The notes below the pieces were generated by a model. The model ran no database searches. It was not told where the DNA came from and worked only from the letters and a program-made list of their open reading frames with translations. Below are positions 7,745 to 14,336 of a stretch of 43,614 bases of DNA, in pieces. Source of the stretch: an uncultured Alistipes sp. (GTDB lineage: Bacteria; Bacteroidota; Bacteroidia; Bacteroidales; Rikenellaceae); assembly GCA_900545315.1 (NCBI GenBank), contig UQYM01000022.1, positions 1-43,614 of the forward strand. The letters are read 5' to 3'. Each line of letters begins with the position of its first letter. Position 1 is the stretch's first letter. The position numbers and the translations under genes are program-made.

Positions 7745-7966
7745 CTATACCGTTCGGGTGATTGTGATAATGTTTTGGTCTGTGTCGGATTTCATGTCGA
7801 AATCCCATCCCTCTTTTCTGAGCAGGCTTCGGGCACTTTGGACACCTTGATAAACTCTTCCTTGCATCTCAAAGGATTTTGTTTCACCGATTGTGAAACT
7901 CCGTAAGGTGCCTATGTAATCTGCCCTGGTTTTGAATTTGCTGATTGCATTTTTGGTTGTTTTCAT
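7745..7966 (-). CDS. Hypothetical small basic protein, 73 aa
   Basis: 73 residues, MKTTKNAISKFKTRADYIGT, then a strand-rich middle (SFTIGETKSFEMQGRVYQGV) and a C-terminal segment with SDTDQNIITITRTV. This is the first gene of the leftward operon, just below the gene-free control region, and so probably the first early transcript product. Fold looks like a small beta-rich domain. No family recognised. Confidence 0.55.
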   Translation of the reverse strand: MKTTKNAISKFKTRADYIGTLRSFTIGETKSFEMQGRVYQGVQSARSLLRKEGWDFDMKSDTDQNIITITRTV

Positions 7967-8020
7967 GGTTTATGTTGTTGGTTTTCAGAAAAATAATTCT
8001 CCTCCAAATTATTTTTTATT

Positions 8021-8048
8021 TTTCTTTGCATTTGTCAATGCAAAGAAA
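8021..8048. promoter_or_regulatory. Perfect 12+12 inverted repeat, candidate operator
   Basis: TTTCTTTGCATT (8021-8032), a 4-base spacer TGTC, then its exact reverse complement (8037-8048). It lies 55 bases upstream of the first gene of the leftward operon. Twelve perfect pairs with a short spacer fits a dimeric regulator's operator. A hairpin in an RNA leader is the alternative, but neither side has a T-run after it that would make a terminator. Confidence 0.55.
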
Positions 8049-8548
8049 GAATTCCCCTAAACGACCTTTTTATATTTGCTTAAGCATGAGGATTTTGCAG
8101 CTGGGAATGCTGTGTTTTGATTTTTTTAAATTTTATTGGAAAAGTTATTTGAACAGGATATCTGAGCCCATTTTGCCGGGTTAGTGGCGCTTGGGGGTCG
8201 CTATAGTGTCCTTTGGGGAGACGAGAAGGAATTGATATAGGCCCGAAGTGATAACTGATATTTATCAGGTTAATGAGTATCGAGATTCCTCGGTGAAGGT
8301 GCAGTGAAATGCAAAGATGGGCCAAGAGACGGCGAATTTTATTACCGAAATTTTGAAATTCGATCGATCAAGAAGATAGACTGTATCGTGTCACTGGGGC
8401 AAGTAAAGGTTGTTTGGTAGCGCACATCAAGGGCATGGTTGTTCATCAAGAACTATTCAATGTAGTGGCCCCGTTCGGTGGTTAAAATTGACTTAGCTTA
8501 TAACAGATGTTCATCCACAAGGTGTTTGAGTGCCGATTGTACAAAAAT

Positions 8549-8577
8549 GGGCCATCCCAAACGGGATGGCCCTTTTT
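8549..8577 (+). terminator. Strong rho-independent terminator
   Basis: GGGCCATCCC (8549-8558), loop AAAC, GGGATGGCCC (8563-8572), then TTTTT. The 10-pair GC-rich stem is perfect. It is preceded by AAAAA, so it can also stop leftward transcripts. It isolates the control region from the small rightward genes. Confidence 0.85.
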
Positions 8578-8837
8578 GTATTTCGCTGGATGTACCACCT
8601 TGATTCTCTTCGGGATCGGAAATGTTGTAGTACACTGTGTATTGGTATAATATTTGCTTTCTGTAGTAGGTTAAACGCAATTGCATTCGATCCCATCCCC
8701 TATTGTTCCGTTTGAATTGATTAAGCGGGAACCGATGAGAGGAGCGGGGTGTTTACGGCTACGAATTTGAATAAGTTGCAATCTCATTGCCCATAGGTTT
8801 TGCGAGGAGGGTTGCAACTTCTTTTTATAACCTTACC

Positions 8838-9059
8838 ATGATGAAAACATTATTATTCTCTTTCATGCTCTTGTTAGCGGTCCCGTTGTCAACCAATTGC
8901 CAATCAGAACGAGTTTATATCTGTACGGGTTCAAGTTCCAAAGCCTATCATCGGACGTCGTATTGTCGAGGTTTGAATAATTGCCGGGCATCGGTAAAGG
9001 CGGTCTCTAAGGCCACTGCTGTACAAATGGGCCGGGTTTCCTGTAAAATCTGTTATTGA
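8838..9059 (+). CDS. Small secreted Cys/His-rich protein, 73 aa
   Basis: Starts MMKTLLFSFMLLLAVPLSTN, a clear signal peptide (cleavage likely just before or after the Cys of STNCQ). The mature part reads VYICTGSSSKAYH, YCRGLNNCRA, AVSKATAVQMGRVSCKICY. The pattern YH...C.GL..C......VS...A...GR..C..C is a recurring small-protein family in Bacteroidota and recalls the Cys/His spacing of small metal-binding folds (Ada-like). Function unknown; zinc binding or disulfides in the periplasm are both possible. It is transcribed opposite to the element's operon, in the position between control region and integrase where phages often carry cargo genes. Confidence 0.7.
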   Translation: MMKTLLFSFMLLLAVPLSTNCQSERVYICTGSSSKAYHRTSYCRGLNNCRASVKAVSKATAVQMGRVSCKICY

Positions 9060-9063
9060 TATA

Positions 9064-9216
9064 GTGGGGTATTTGTGTATGCTGCTGGCCTCGACGATCT
9101 GTGTGGTTTGGCACATTACGGTGGGACAACGGGGCATTATTGCCGGGACCGGAATTGCGGCATTCCTGGGCATCTCTCGTTGGATGAAGGTCCTGTTGTA
9201 TAAACGCAACCAATAG
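9064..9216 (+). CDS. Small two-helix membrane peptide, about 50 aa
   Basis: Five bases after the secreted-protein gene a second frame opens. From GTG at 9064 it gives 50 residues; from ATG at 9079, 45 residues. It contains MLLASTICVVWHITVGQ, a Gly/Arg turn, then IIAGTGIAAFLGISRW and a basic tail VLLYKRNQ. Two hydrophobic helices with a positive C-terminus look like an inner-membrane peptide. Close spacing suggests co-transcription with the gene before it. It is too short for firm support by composition alone. Confidence 0.4.
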   Translation: MGYLCMLLASTICVVWHITVGQRGIIAGTGIAAFLGISRWMKVLLYKRNQ

Positions 9217-9309
9217 CTGCCCTCACGACCTAAACCGGGCGTGGGCACGGTTTAATGTGTTGAGCTGCTTTTGCGATTCGGTTGCGATCGTTACTGTGCT
9301 GTGGGGAGC

Positions 9310-10599
9310 TTATGCTTTTTTGTTGATCTGTTGGAGCGGACGCCAGTCGAAGAGTTTGAGAATCTTCTCATTGGCTTGCCAAAGCACTGACCAGTCCCGA
9401 TCGATGTAGATATCGGTTACCTTCATGTTTTTATCGACGTGGTTCAACATCTCGTGGACGATCTGTTTGTCGATTCCCACGGCAGCCGAATAGGCAATCG
9501 TGGCCATCGAGTGGCGGGCTGCATAAAAGGTCAGATTTTCCAAACCGATGGCCTGGGCCACCTCTTTCATGCCGTGATTCAACGCTCGATTAAATACTAA
9601 TTCATCGGCGTAGTGTAGATGGAAATTGAAGAGGTGTTGGCCTGTCTTGTCTCGATATTTATCGATAAGAGGCTGGATACAGGCCGGAATTTTGACCTGC
9701 ATCTCGGCTTTGTCTTGACGTCGGGAGGCTGTTTTACGTCGGTTGTAGGTGATGACTCCTCTTTTTTCCGGTGCACAGTAAAACATATCTGCACTGTTCA
9801 TACCCATTAAAGCAAACGACAACAAGAAACAATCTTTGGCTAAATTGAAGCGTGTGTGGTTGCTCTCCGGGAGGTTAATGATCGCCTGAATCTGCTCGAT
9901 GCTGATGGCCCGTTTTTGGGCTGGTGGCGGCGCTTGAATCTTGTATCGGGAGAAGGGCGAGTAGGGGATATTGATCTGCCCGCAATCCTCATCATTGTAC
10001 TCTTCTTTGGCTCTGTTGTGCATGGCTCTGATGCAGGCCATATATAGGGAGATGGCTCGACCACCTCGTTTGGTAGCGGTCTGTTCGTGGAGGTTTCCGT
10101 TTTTGTCGGGTTTCAGGACGGGTTCATTCTCCAAAAAGGCCTCAAATTTTTTCAGGAAGGTGTAGGTGACCTCCGAAATATCCAACGAGTCTCGTTTAAT
10201 GAACCGTTTGATGGCATGGAGGGTGGTGATATAGTTGCGTCCGGTCCCTGGGGCCATTGTGGCGGCCTGCTGCTCGATAAAGTGCAGGAAGTCCAATTTG
10301 AAGCCATCCTTCTGTTCAATGGCCTGTTTGATATACTGGACGACCTCATCGGCGCTCATCTGCTCAGCCGCTATTCCCAAGGTGTTGAACTGCGATCTGA
10401 GTTCGCGAATCATATCTGTGAGTTGATCGATGAGGATTTGGTTTTTCAGCTTAAGGCTTTTGGTCAGATCGGTGGCCGAGACATAGATTCCGGTATTCAT
10501 TCTACGGATGGTTCTTTTGTGGGTGATTCGAATGGCGACGCCCATTGTTCCATCTTTTCTTTTCCGGTGTTTAGAGATTTCGTAAGTAAAAGTAGCCAT
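9310..10599 (-). CDS. int: Tyrosine recombinase (integrase), IntDOT-like
   Basis: 429 residues from ATG 10599 (a longer reading from 10641 adds 14 residues that look like leader). An N-terminal arm-type domain (1-95) and SAM-like core-binding domain (about 100-215) precede the catalytic domain. Visible catalytic residues: Arg362 and His363 in AARHS, His387 in EMLNH, Tyr398 in DIYID. At the place of the first catalytic Arg the protein has Asn268 (ALMGMNSADMF). Loss of that Arg is known for IntDOT of CTnDOT and relatives in Bacteroidota, so this does not imply inactivity. The gene sits about 120 bases from the 3' end of tRNA-Arg, as expected for a tRNA-targeting integrase. Confidence 0.92.
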   Translation of the reverse strand: MATFTYEISKHRKRKDGTMGVAIRITHKRTIRRMNTGIYVSATDLTKSLKLKNQILIDQLTDMIRELRSQFNTLGIAAEQMSADEVVQYIKQAIEQKDGFKLDFLHFIEQQAATMAPGTGRNYITTLHAIKRFIKRDSLDISEVTYTFLKKFEAFLENEPVLKPDKNGNLHEQTATKRGGRAISLYMACIRAMHNRAKEEYNDEDCGQINIPYSPFSRYKIQAPPPAQKRAISIEQIQAIINLPESNHTRFNLAKDCFLLSFALMGMNSADMFYCAPEKRGVITYNRRKTASRRQDKAEMQVKIPACIQPLIDKYRDKTGQHLFNFHLHYADELVFNRALNHGMKEVAQAIGLENLTFYAARHSMATIAYSAAVGIDKQIVHEMLNHVDKNMKVTDIYIDRDWSVLWQANEKILKLFDWRPLQQINKKA

Positions 10600-10602
10600 A
10601 TT

Positions 10603-10624
10603 ATGTATAAACAATGTATAAACA
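10603..10624. repeat. 11-base tandem direct repeat upstream of int
   Basis: ATGTATAAACA occurs twice in a row (10603-10613, 10614-10624), starting 4 bases upstream of the int ATG. A related GGTATAAAATG follows at 10628-10638. Direct repeats beside an attachment site are typical arm-type sites for the integrase or sites for its regulator. Confidence 0.5.
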
Positions 10625-10660
10625 TTTGGTATAAAATGCACCTACATTCTGTGTATGGGT

Positions 10661-10694
10661 AAAAATAAAAAAGGATTTGCAATAATGCAAATCC
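10661..10694 (-). terminator. Terminator after tRNA-Arg
   Basis: Read leftward: GGATTTGCA, short loop, TGCAAATCC (10694 to 10673), then TTTTTTATTTTT (10672 to 10661). It lies 28 bases beyond the 3' end of the tRNA and before the integrase gene, so it should stop the tRNA transcript from entering int. Confidence 0.8.
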
Positions 10695-10722
10695 TCAATG
10701 ATTTAGCTACTTTTAAGGCTTG

Positions 10723-10748
10723 TGGTTCTAGCAGGACTCGAACCTGCA
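10723..10748. other. Probable attachment site in tRNA 3' end
   Basis: The tRNA 3' end (T stem and acceptor) lies beside the integrase gene and marks the junction of element and chromosome. The element restores the tRNA, so the core of the att site should be within this stretch. The matching copy is expected to the left of the window; I see none inside it. Confidence 0.5.
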
Positions 10749-10794
10749 TTTAAAGTTTAGGAAACTTCCGTTCTATCCCTTGAACTATAGAACC
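10723..10794 (-). tRNA. tRNA-Arg (anticodon CCU)
   Basis: Read leftward the 72 bases fold as a cloverleaf: acceptor GGTTCTA pairs with TAGAACC, D stem GTTC/GAAC, anticodon stem GAAGT/ACTTT with loop TTCCTAA (anticodon CCT), T stem GCAGG/CCTGC with loop TTCGAGT, discriminator A. CCA is not encoded. It reads AGG codons. The 3' end faces the integrase, so it is the probable attachment gene of the element. Confidence 0.95.
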
Positions 10795-10923
10795 TCCAGA
10801 GTTGTATGGCCAAAAATTGTACTCCTGTTTTGGCTGTTTATCGTGCCATTCTACCACGTGATCGGCATCATCAAGACACCTCTCCTCATGTCAGCGAACG
10901 CCTTCTATTATCCACGCTTGCTC

Positions 10924-10981
10924 TTTTCTCCTTTTCTCCTTTTCTCCTCAATCCCTTTGGCTCCTCAATCCCTTTGGCTCC
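10924..10981. repeat. Adjacent 8-base and 17-base tandem repeats
   Basis: Three exact copies of TTTTCTCC (10924-10947) run straight into two exact copies of TCAATCCCTTTGGCTCC (10948-10981). Exactness suggests recent slippage or duplication. Confidence 0.85.
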
Positions 10982-11388
10982 TCTTTTTCCCCTCGTTTTG
11001 GAATCGGGGCCTCAGAAGGGGCAACTCCGGAAAGAAGGAAGATCTCTCAAAAAGAACGATCCGTCGAGCTGGCTGAGTAGGTAGAACAAGCCAAGCAAGT
11101 CGAGAGGGCAGGTCTCGCAACTCACCGTCTCGTTATCGGATGTTGTTTTACGGTTGTGGGGTGGGAGCGTGAAGCCAGCCTTGAACTTTATGCCTCGTGC
11201 TGTAGCCTCGTCCGTGTTGCGTAACCTCTTGAACCGTGTGCCCCTTAAGCGTGTGCTTTGCCCCTTGAACCGTGTGCTCCTTGAGTCACCCGCTTCCCGC
11301 CTCGCGTCGCCTTGAACCGTTCGCCTCTTAGCCGTGTGCCTTTTGAGTCATCTGCCTTGGGCGTTGGGTAGGTTTGTATATGGCTTAT

Positions 11389-11427
11389 AACTTTTAACCT
11401 GGATCACAACAATCCAGGTTAAAAGTT
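11389..11427 (-). terminator. Long hairpin terminator of the fabH operon
   Basis: AACTTTTAACCTGGAT (11389-11404), loop of 7, ATCCAGGTTAAAAGTT (11412-11427): a perfect 16-pair stem located 23 bases past the fabH stop. There is no long U-run, but the outer A/T pairs can serve that role. It can work in both directions. Confidence 0.7.
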
Positions 11428-11450
11428 GAAAAGCTGATTTTGGTCAACTT

Positions 11451-12464
11451 TTATTTGGTGAAATCGCCGCCGTTATACGCCCATTTGACGTAAACTGCCC
11501 CCCAGGTGTAACCACCACCGAATGCTGAAAGGATCAGGTTGTCTCCTTTGCGCAGGAGTGATTCGTAATCCCACAGGCAGAGCGGAATAGTTGCAGCGGT
11601 TGTGTTACCGAACTTGTCGATGTTGATCATGCATTTGTCAGGTGACAGCCCCATACGGTTGGCTGTTGCGCTGATGATACGCAGGTTTGCCTGGTGGGGT
11701 ACCAAATAACGGATATCATCCGCCGTCAGGTGGTTGCGTTCCATGATCTCGACGGAGGTGTCGGCCATGTTGGAAACGGCAGCCTTGAATACGGGTTGTC
11801 CCTCCTGATAGACGTAGTGCCAACCTTTGTCCACGGTTTCGTGGGTAGCCGGGTGAGCAGAACCGCCCGCTTTCATGTGGAGGTGTTGTGCTCCTGAGGC
11901 ATCTGAGTGCAGGATAGCATCCAAAATGCCAACCCCTTCGGTTGAGGGTTCGAGCAGAACCGCTGCAGCGCCGTCACCGAAGATCGGGCAGGTGGTACGA
12001 TCCGTATAGTCGATGATTGAAGACATTTTATCGGCGCCGACCACGACGATTTTTTTGTAAGGGCCGGCTTCGATCATTTTCGAAGCGGTGGTCAATGCGA
12101 ACAGAAATCCGCTGCATGCAGCAGAGAGGTCGAAACCGAACGCTTTTCTCATTCCAGCCTTGTAGGCAATCAGGTTTGCTGTTGAGGGGAAGAACATGTC
12201 CGGGGTGACTGTGGCGCAGATTACGACATCCACATCCATGGGGTCGGTTCCGGTTTTTTCGAGCAGATCTTTAGCGGCACGTTCGCCCATATAAGAGGTG
12301 CCGAGTCCTTCGCCTTTGAGAATGTGACGGGTTTTGATGCCGATGCGTGACATGATCCACTCGTCGGAGGTGTCTACCATGTGGCTCAACTCAATGTTAT
12401 CGAGGATGTAGTCGGGCAGGTAGGCGCCTACGCCTGTAATCGCTGCGGTAGTTTTGGTCGTCAT
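11451..12464 (-). CDS. fabH: 3-oxoacyl-ACP synthase III
   Basis: 337 residues, full length for FabH (KASIII). It condenses acetyl-CoA or branched starters with malonyl-ACP to begin fatty acid synthesis in the cytosol. The catalytic triad is visible: Cys117 in DLSAACSGF, His in VPHQANLRI and Asn in FGNTTAATIP. N-terminal ITGVGAYLP and the SDEWIMSRIGI segment are family-typical. It overlaps plsX by 4 bases and is the last gene of the operon DUF177-rpmF-plsX-fabH, followed by a hairpin terminator. This order is common in bacteria and couples phospholipid and fatty acid initiation. Confidence 0.97.
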   Translation of the reverse strand: MTTKTTAAITGVGAYLPDYILDNIELSHMVDTSDEWIMSRIGIKTRHILKGEGLGTSYMGERAAKDLLEKTGTDPMDVDVVICATVTPDMFFPSTANLIAYKAGMRKAFGFDLSAACSGFLFALTTASKMIEAGPYKKIVVVGADKMSSIIDYTDRTTCPIFGDGAAAVLLEPSTEGVGILDAILHSDASGAQHLHMKAGGSAHPATHETVDKGWHYVYQEGQPVFKAAVSNMADTSVEIMERNHLTADDIRYLVPHQANLRIISATANRMGLSPDKCMINIDKFGNTTAATIPLCLWDYESLLRKGDNLILSAFGGGYTWGAVYVKWAYNGGDFTK

Positions 12465-13417
12465 TTGTTGAAAATTTCCCGGAGTTTGGTTGCGACGCCG
12501 GCTTTGATGGTCTTTTCGGTTTGGAGGACCATGTTAGCGATAGCGTTAGCATTCGAGCAACCGTGTCCGATGATTACGGTGGAGTTAATGCCCAATACGG
12601 GAGTTCCACCAACGTTTTCATAATTGAGTTTGGTGAAGTAGTTGTCGTTCACCAATCCTTGTTTGCGGGCCATCTCGTAGATGCCTTCCATCACTTTGAG
12701 GAGGGTGTTGCCGACAAAACCGTCACAGACTACTACATCGGCGACAGTACCGTCGAAAACATGTTTGGCTTCGACATTGCCGACGAAATTGAAATCGGAG
12801 GTATTCTCCATCAATTCGTAGGTAGCTTTGGTCTGGAGGTTGCCTTTTTCTTTCTCTTCGCCGATATTGAGCAGGGCAACGCGGGGGTTTGGTTTATCCA
12901 TTACCCCTTTTGCGAATGTGCTGCCGATAATACCGTACTGGTACAGTACATCGGGTTTACAATCGACGTTCAGGCCCACATCGAGCAGCAGTACTTGGCT
13001 GTTATCGATAGTAGGGGCGAGGACCGAGATTGCCGGGCGGATTACTCCATCAATTTGTTTGACGGTGTACATACAGCCCACCATCATGGCGCCGGTACTT
13101 CCGGCGCTTGCAAAGCCGTCGATTTTGCCCTCGAGCAGGTAGCGGAATCCGACTACGATACTCGAATCGGTTTTTTTCGAGAAAGCCTGTGTCGGGTTGT
13201 CTCCCATTTCGATCACTTCGCTCGTAGGTACGATATCGAAGGTATCGGCAGGGCAATTTTCCTGAGCGAGGATTTTCTCGATGCGTTCTTTGTCGCCGAA
13301 GAGAACGATCCGACTGCCTTCCGCCAGTTTGCTTGCGGCTTGGATTGCGCCAAGCACGACTGCCTGGGGGGCAAAGTCTCCGCCCATTGCATCAATTCCT
13401 ATTCTGATCATAGTCAT
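12461..13417 (-). CDS. plsX: Phosphate acyltransferase PlsX
   Basis: 318 residues. PlsX makes acyl-phosphate from acyl-ACP for glycerophospholipid synthesis, at the inner face of the membrane. The N-terminus RIGIDAMGGDFAPQAVVLGA is the family signature, followed by the long ASAGSTGAMM-type loop and GFVGNTLLK. Two Met codons, residues 1 and 3, could both start it. It lies 26 bases after rpmF and overlaps fabH by 4 bases (ATGA), so expression is coupled to fatty acid initiation. Confidence 0.97.
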   Translation of the reverse strand: MTMIRIGIDAMGGDFAPQAVVLGAIQAASKLAEGSRIVLFGDKERIEKILAQENCPADTFDIVPTSEVIEMGDNPTQAFSKKTDSSIVVGFRYLLEGKIDGFASAGSTGAMMVGCMYTVKQIDGVIRPAISVLAPTIDNSQVLLLDVGLNVDCKPDVLYQYGIIGSTFAKGVMDKPNPRVALLNIGEEKEKGNLQTKATYELMENTSDFNFVGNVEAKHVFDGTVADVVVCDGFVGNTLLKVMEGIYEMARKQGLVNDNYFTKLNYENVGGTPVLGINSTVIIGHGCSNANAIANMVLQTEKTIKAGVATKLREIFNK

Positions 13418-13443
13418 TGTAGCTTAATGGGGAGTCGGTCTGT

Positions 13444-13626
13444 TTATTCAGCTTTCTTCTCGATCGCTACACGGCCACGATAATAGCCGCATTCGGGGCA
13501 TACGCGGTGATAGAGAACGGTTGCTCCGCAGTTTGAGCAGGTTGCCAGAGTAGGAACGGCTGCTTTGTAGTGAGTTCTTCTCTTGTCTCGTCTCGTGCTG
13601 GAGACTTTATGCTTAGGATGTGCCAT
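13444..13626 (-). CDS. rpmF: 50S ribosomal protein L32
   Basis: 60 residues, MAHPKHKVSSTRRDKRRTHY at the start as in L32. It carries a zinc ribbon: CSNC and CPEC, the four-Cys form of L32. Structural protein of the large ribosomal subunit near the exit tunnel. It lies between the DUF177 gene and plsX, an order found widely in bacteria. Confidence 0.97.
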   Translation of the reverse strand: MAHPKHKVSSTRRDKRRTHYKAAVPTLATCSNCGATVLYHRVCPECGYYRGRVAIEKKAE

Positions 13627-13653
13627 GTTGAGAATATTTTTATAATATGACTT

Positions 13654-14265
13654 TTACTGTTTCTTATTCAGTTGTTCTTGTTCCAGTTTTTTTTTGAGCT
13701 TTTCGAGCTCGCTCCACGGGGAGGTTTCGGTAGCGGACAGGGTTTGGTTTTCGGCTTGAGCCTGTTGGGCGCTTTGTTGCACGAAACGGTCAAACTCCTC
13801 TTCGCTCACGATTTTGAACCGTGAGAGCATATCCGGGTTGCAGAGGCTGTTGCCTTGGGCATCTTCCGGATGGATTTTGCGGTAGGGCAGGCTCAGTGAT
13901 ATACTTTCATAAATATATTGCCCCAACGGAATTTCCGTTTCATTGGGGCTTAGCCACATCACATCGCCGTCGCTCTCTTTTTCGGTTTCGGAGAACCGCA
14001 CCTGCAGGGTTCCTTCATAATGCACGGGCATCATGAATTCGTCGAGGCAGCGGTCGCAGGTCACCTCGACCTGGCCGTCGATTTTGAACACGAGGGTGAG
14101 CAAACGTTCCGCTTTTGTGAGGTCGATTTGCACGTCAGCGGAGCCACGGTGTAGTTCCGAGCCCTCGAACGCATCGAAAAAACGGTCATTCACTTGGAAT
14201 CCAAAGTGATGATTTCCAATGCTTAATCCCTTGTGAGGGATTGTATATTGTTTCAAAATGTCCAC
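13654..14265 (-). CDS. DUF177 (YceD-like) protein
   Basis: About 203 residues. The family is usually found upstream of rpmF, and in plants and bacteria it affects 23S rRNA or ribosome accumulation. VTCDRCLDEF with its C-x-x-C pair and the following beta strands is the core motif. I chose the GTG at 14265 (reading MDILKQYTIPHKGL as in relatives) because a promoter box lies at 14289-14296; the upstream in-frame GTG at 14289 falls inside that box. The C-terminal 40 residues are Gln/Lys-rich. First gene of the four-gene operon leading to fabH. Confidence 0.88.
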   Translation of the reverse strand: MDILKQYTIPHKGLSIGNHHFGFQVNDRFFDAFEGSELHRGSADVQIDLTKAERLLTLVFKIDGQVEVTCDRCLDEFMMPVHYEGTLQVRFSETEKESDGDVMWLSPNETEIPLGQYIYESISLSLPYRKIHPEDAQGNSLCNPDMLSRFKIVSEEEFDRFVQQSAQQAQAENQTLSATETSPWSELEKLKKKLEQEQLNKKQ

Positions 14266-14288
14266 TCGTCTATCGAAAAAATGGAGCA

Positions 14289-14318
14289 CAAATGTATAAA
14301 TTTTTGGTGGATATGCAA
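14289..14318 (-). promoter_or_regulatory. Promoter of the DUF177-rpmF-plsX-fabH operon
   Basis: Read leftward: TTG (14318-14316), a 19-base spacer, TACATTTG (14296-14289). This matches the Bacteroidota form (TTG at -33, TAnnTTTG at -7) exactly, with a leader of roughly 17-20 bases to the GTG at 14265. Confidence 0.75.
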
Positions 14319-14336
14319 AACCTCACGCCCATATCT

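Larger units (their letters stand above)
7967..8837. other. Gene-free control region of the element
   Basis: No credible protein gene in 871 bases. It holds a perfect 12+12 inverted repeat at 8021-8048, a TATATTTG box on the plus strand at 8071-8078, a small dyad CTGATA-TT-TATCAG at 8255-8268, a strong hairpin terminator at 8549-8577, and a 9-base inverted repeat at 8773-8781 and 8812-8820. The stretch between 8080 and 8550 could be a short untranslated transcript ending at the terminator. A phage repressor is expected about here but none is seen. Confidence 0.6.
10795..11450. other. Gene-free spacer with degenerate repeats
   Basis: No credible gene. It holds three copies of TTTTCTCC (10924-10947), two exact copies of a 17-base unit TCAATCCCTTTGGCTCC (10948-10981), three copies of CTTGAACCGT (11228, 11264 and 11311) inside a decayed array, and the fabH terminator hairpin at 11389-11427. 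Confidence 0.6.

Noticed and set aside
8080..8325. An 81-residue leftward open frame in the control region
   Set aside because: His/Pro/Ile-rich with no repressor-like helices; a neighbouring regulatory signal explains the region better.
10780..11084. Two rightward frames after the tRNA
   Set aside because: They run through the exact tandem repeats and overlap the end of the tRNA; no family-like sequence.
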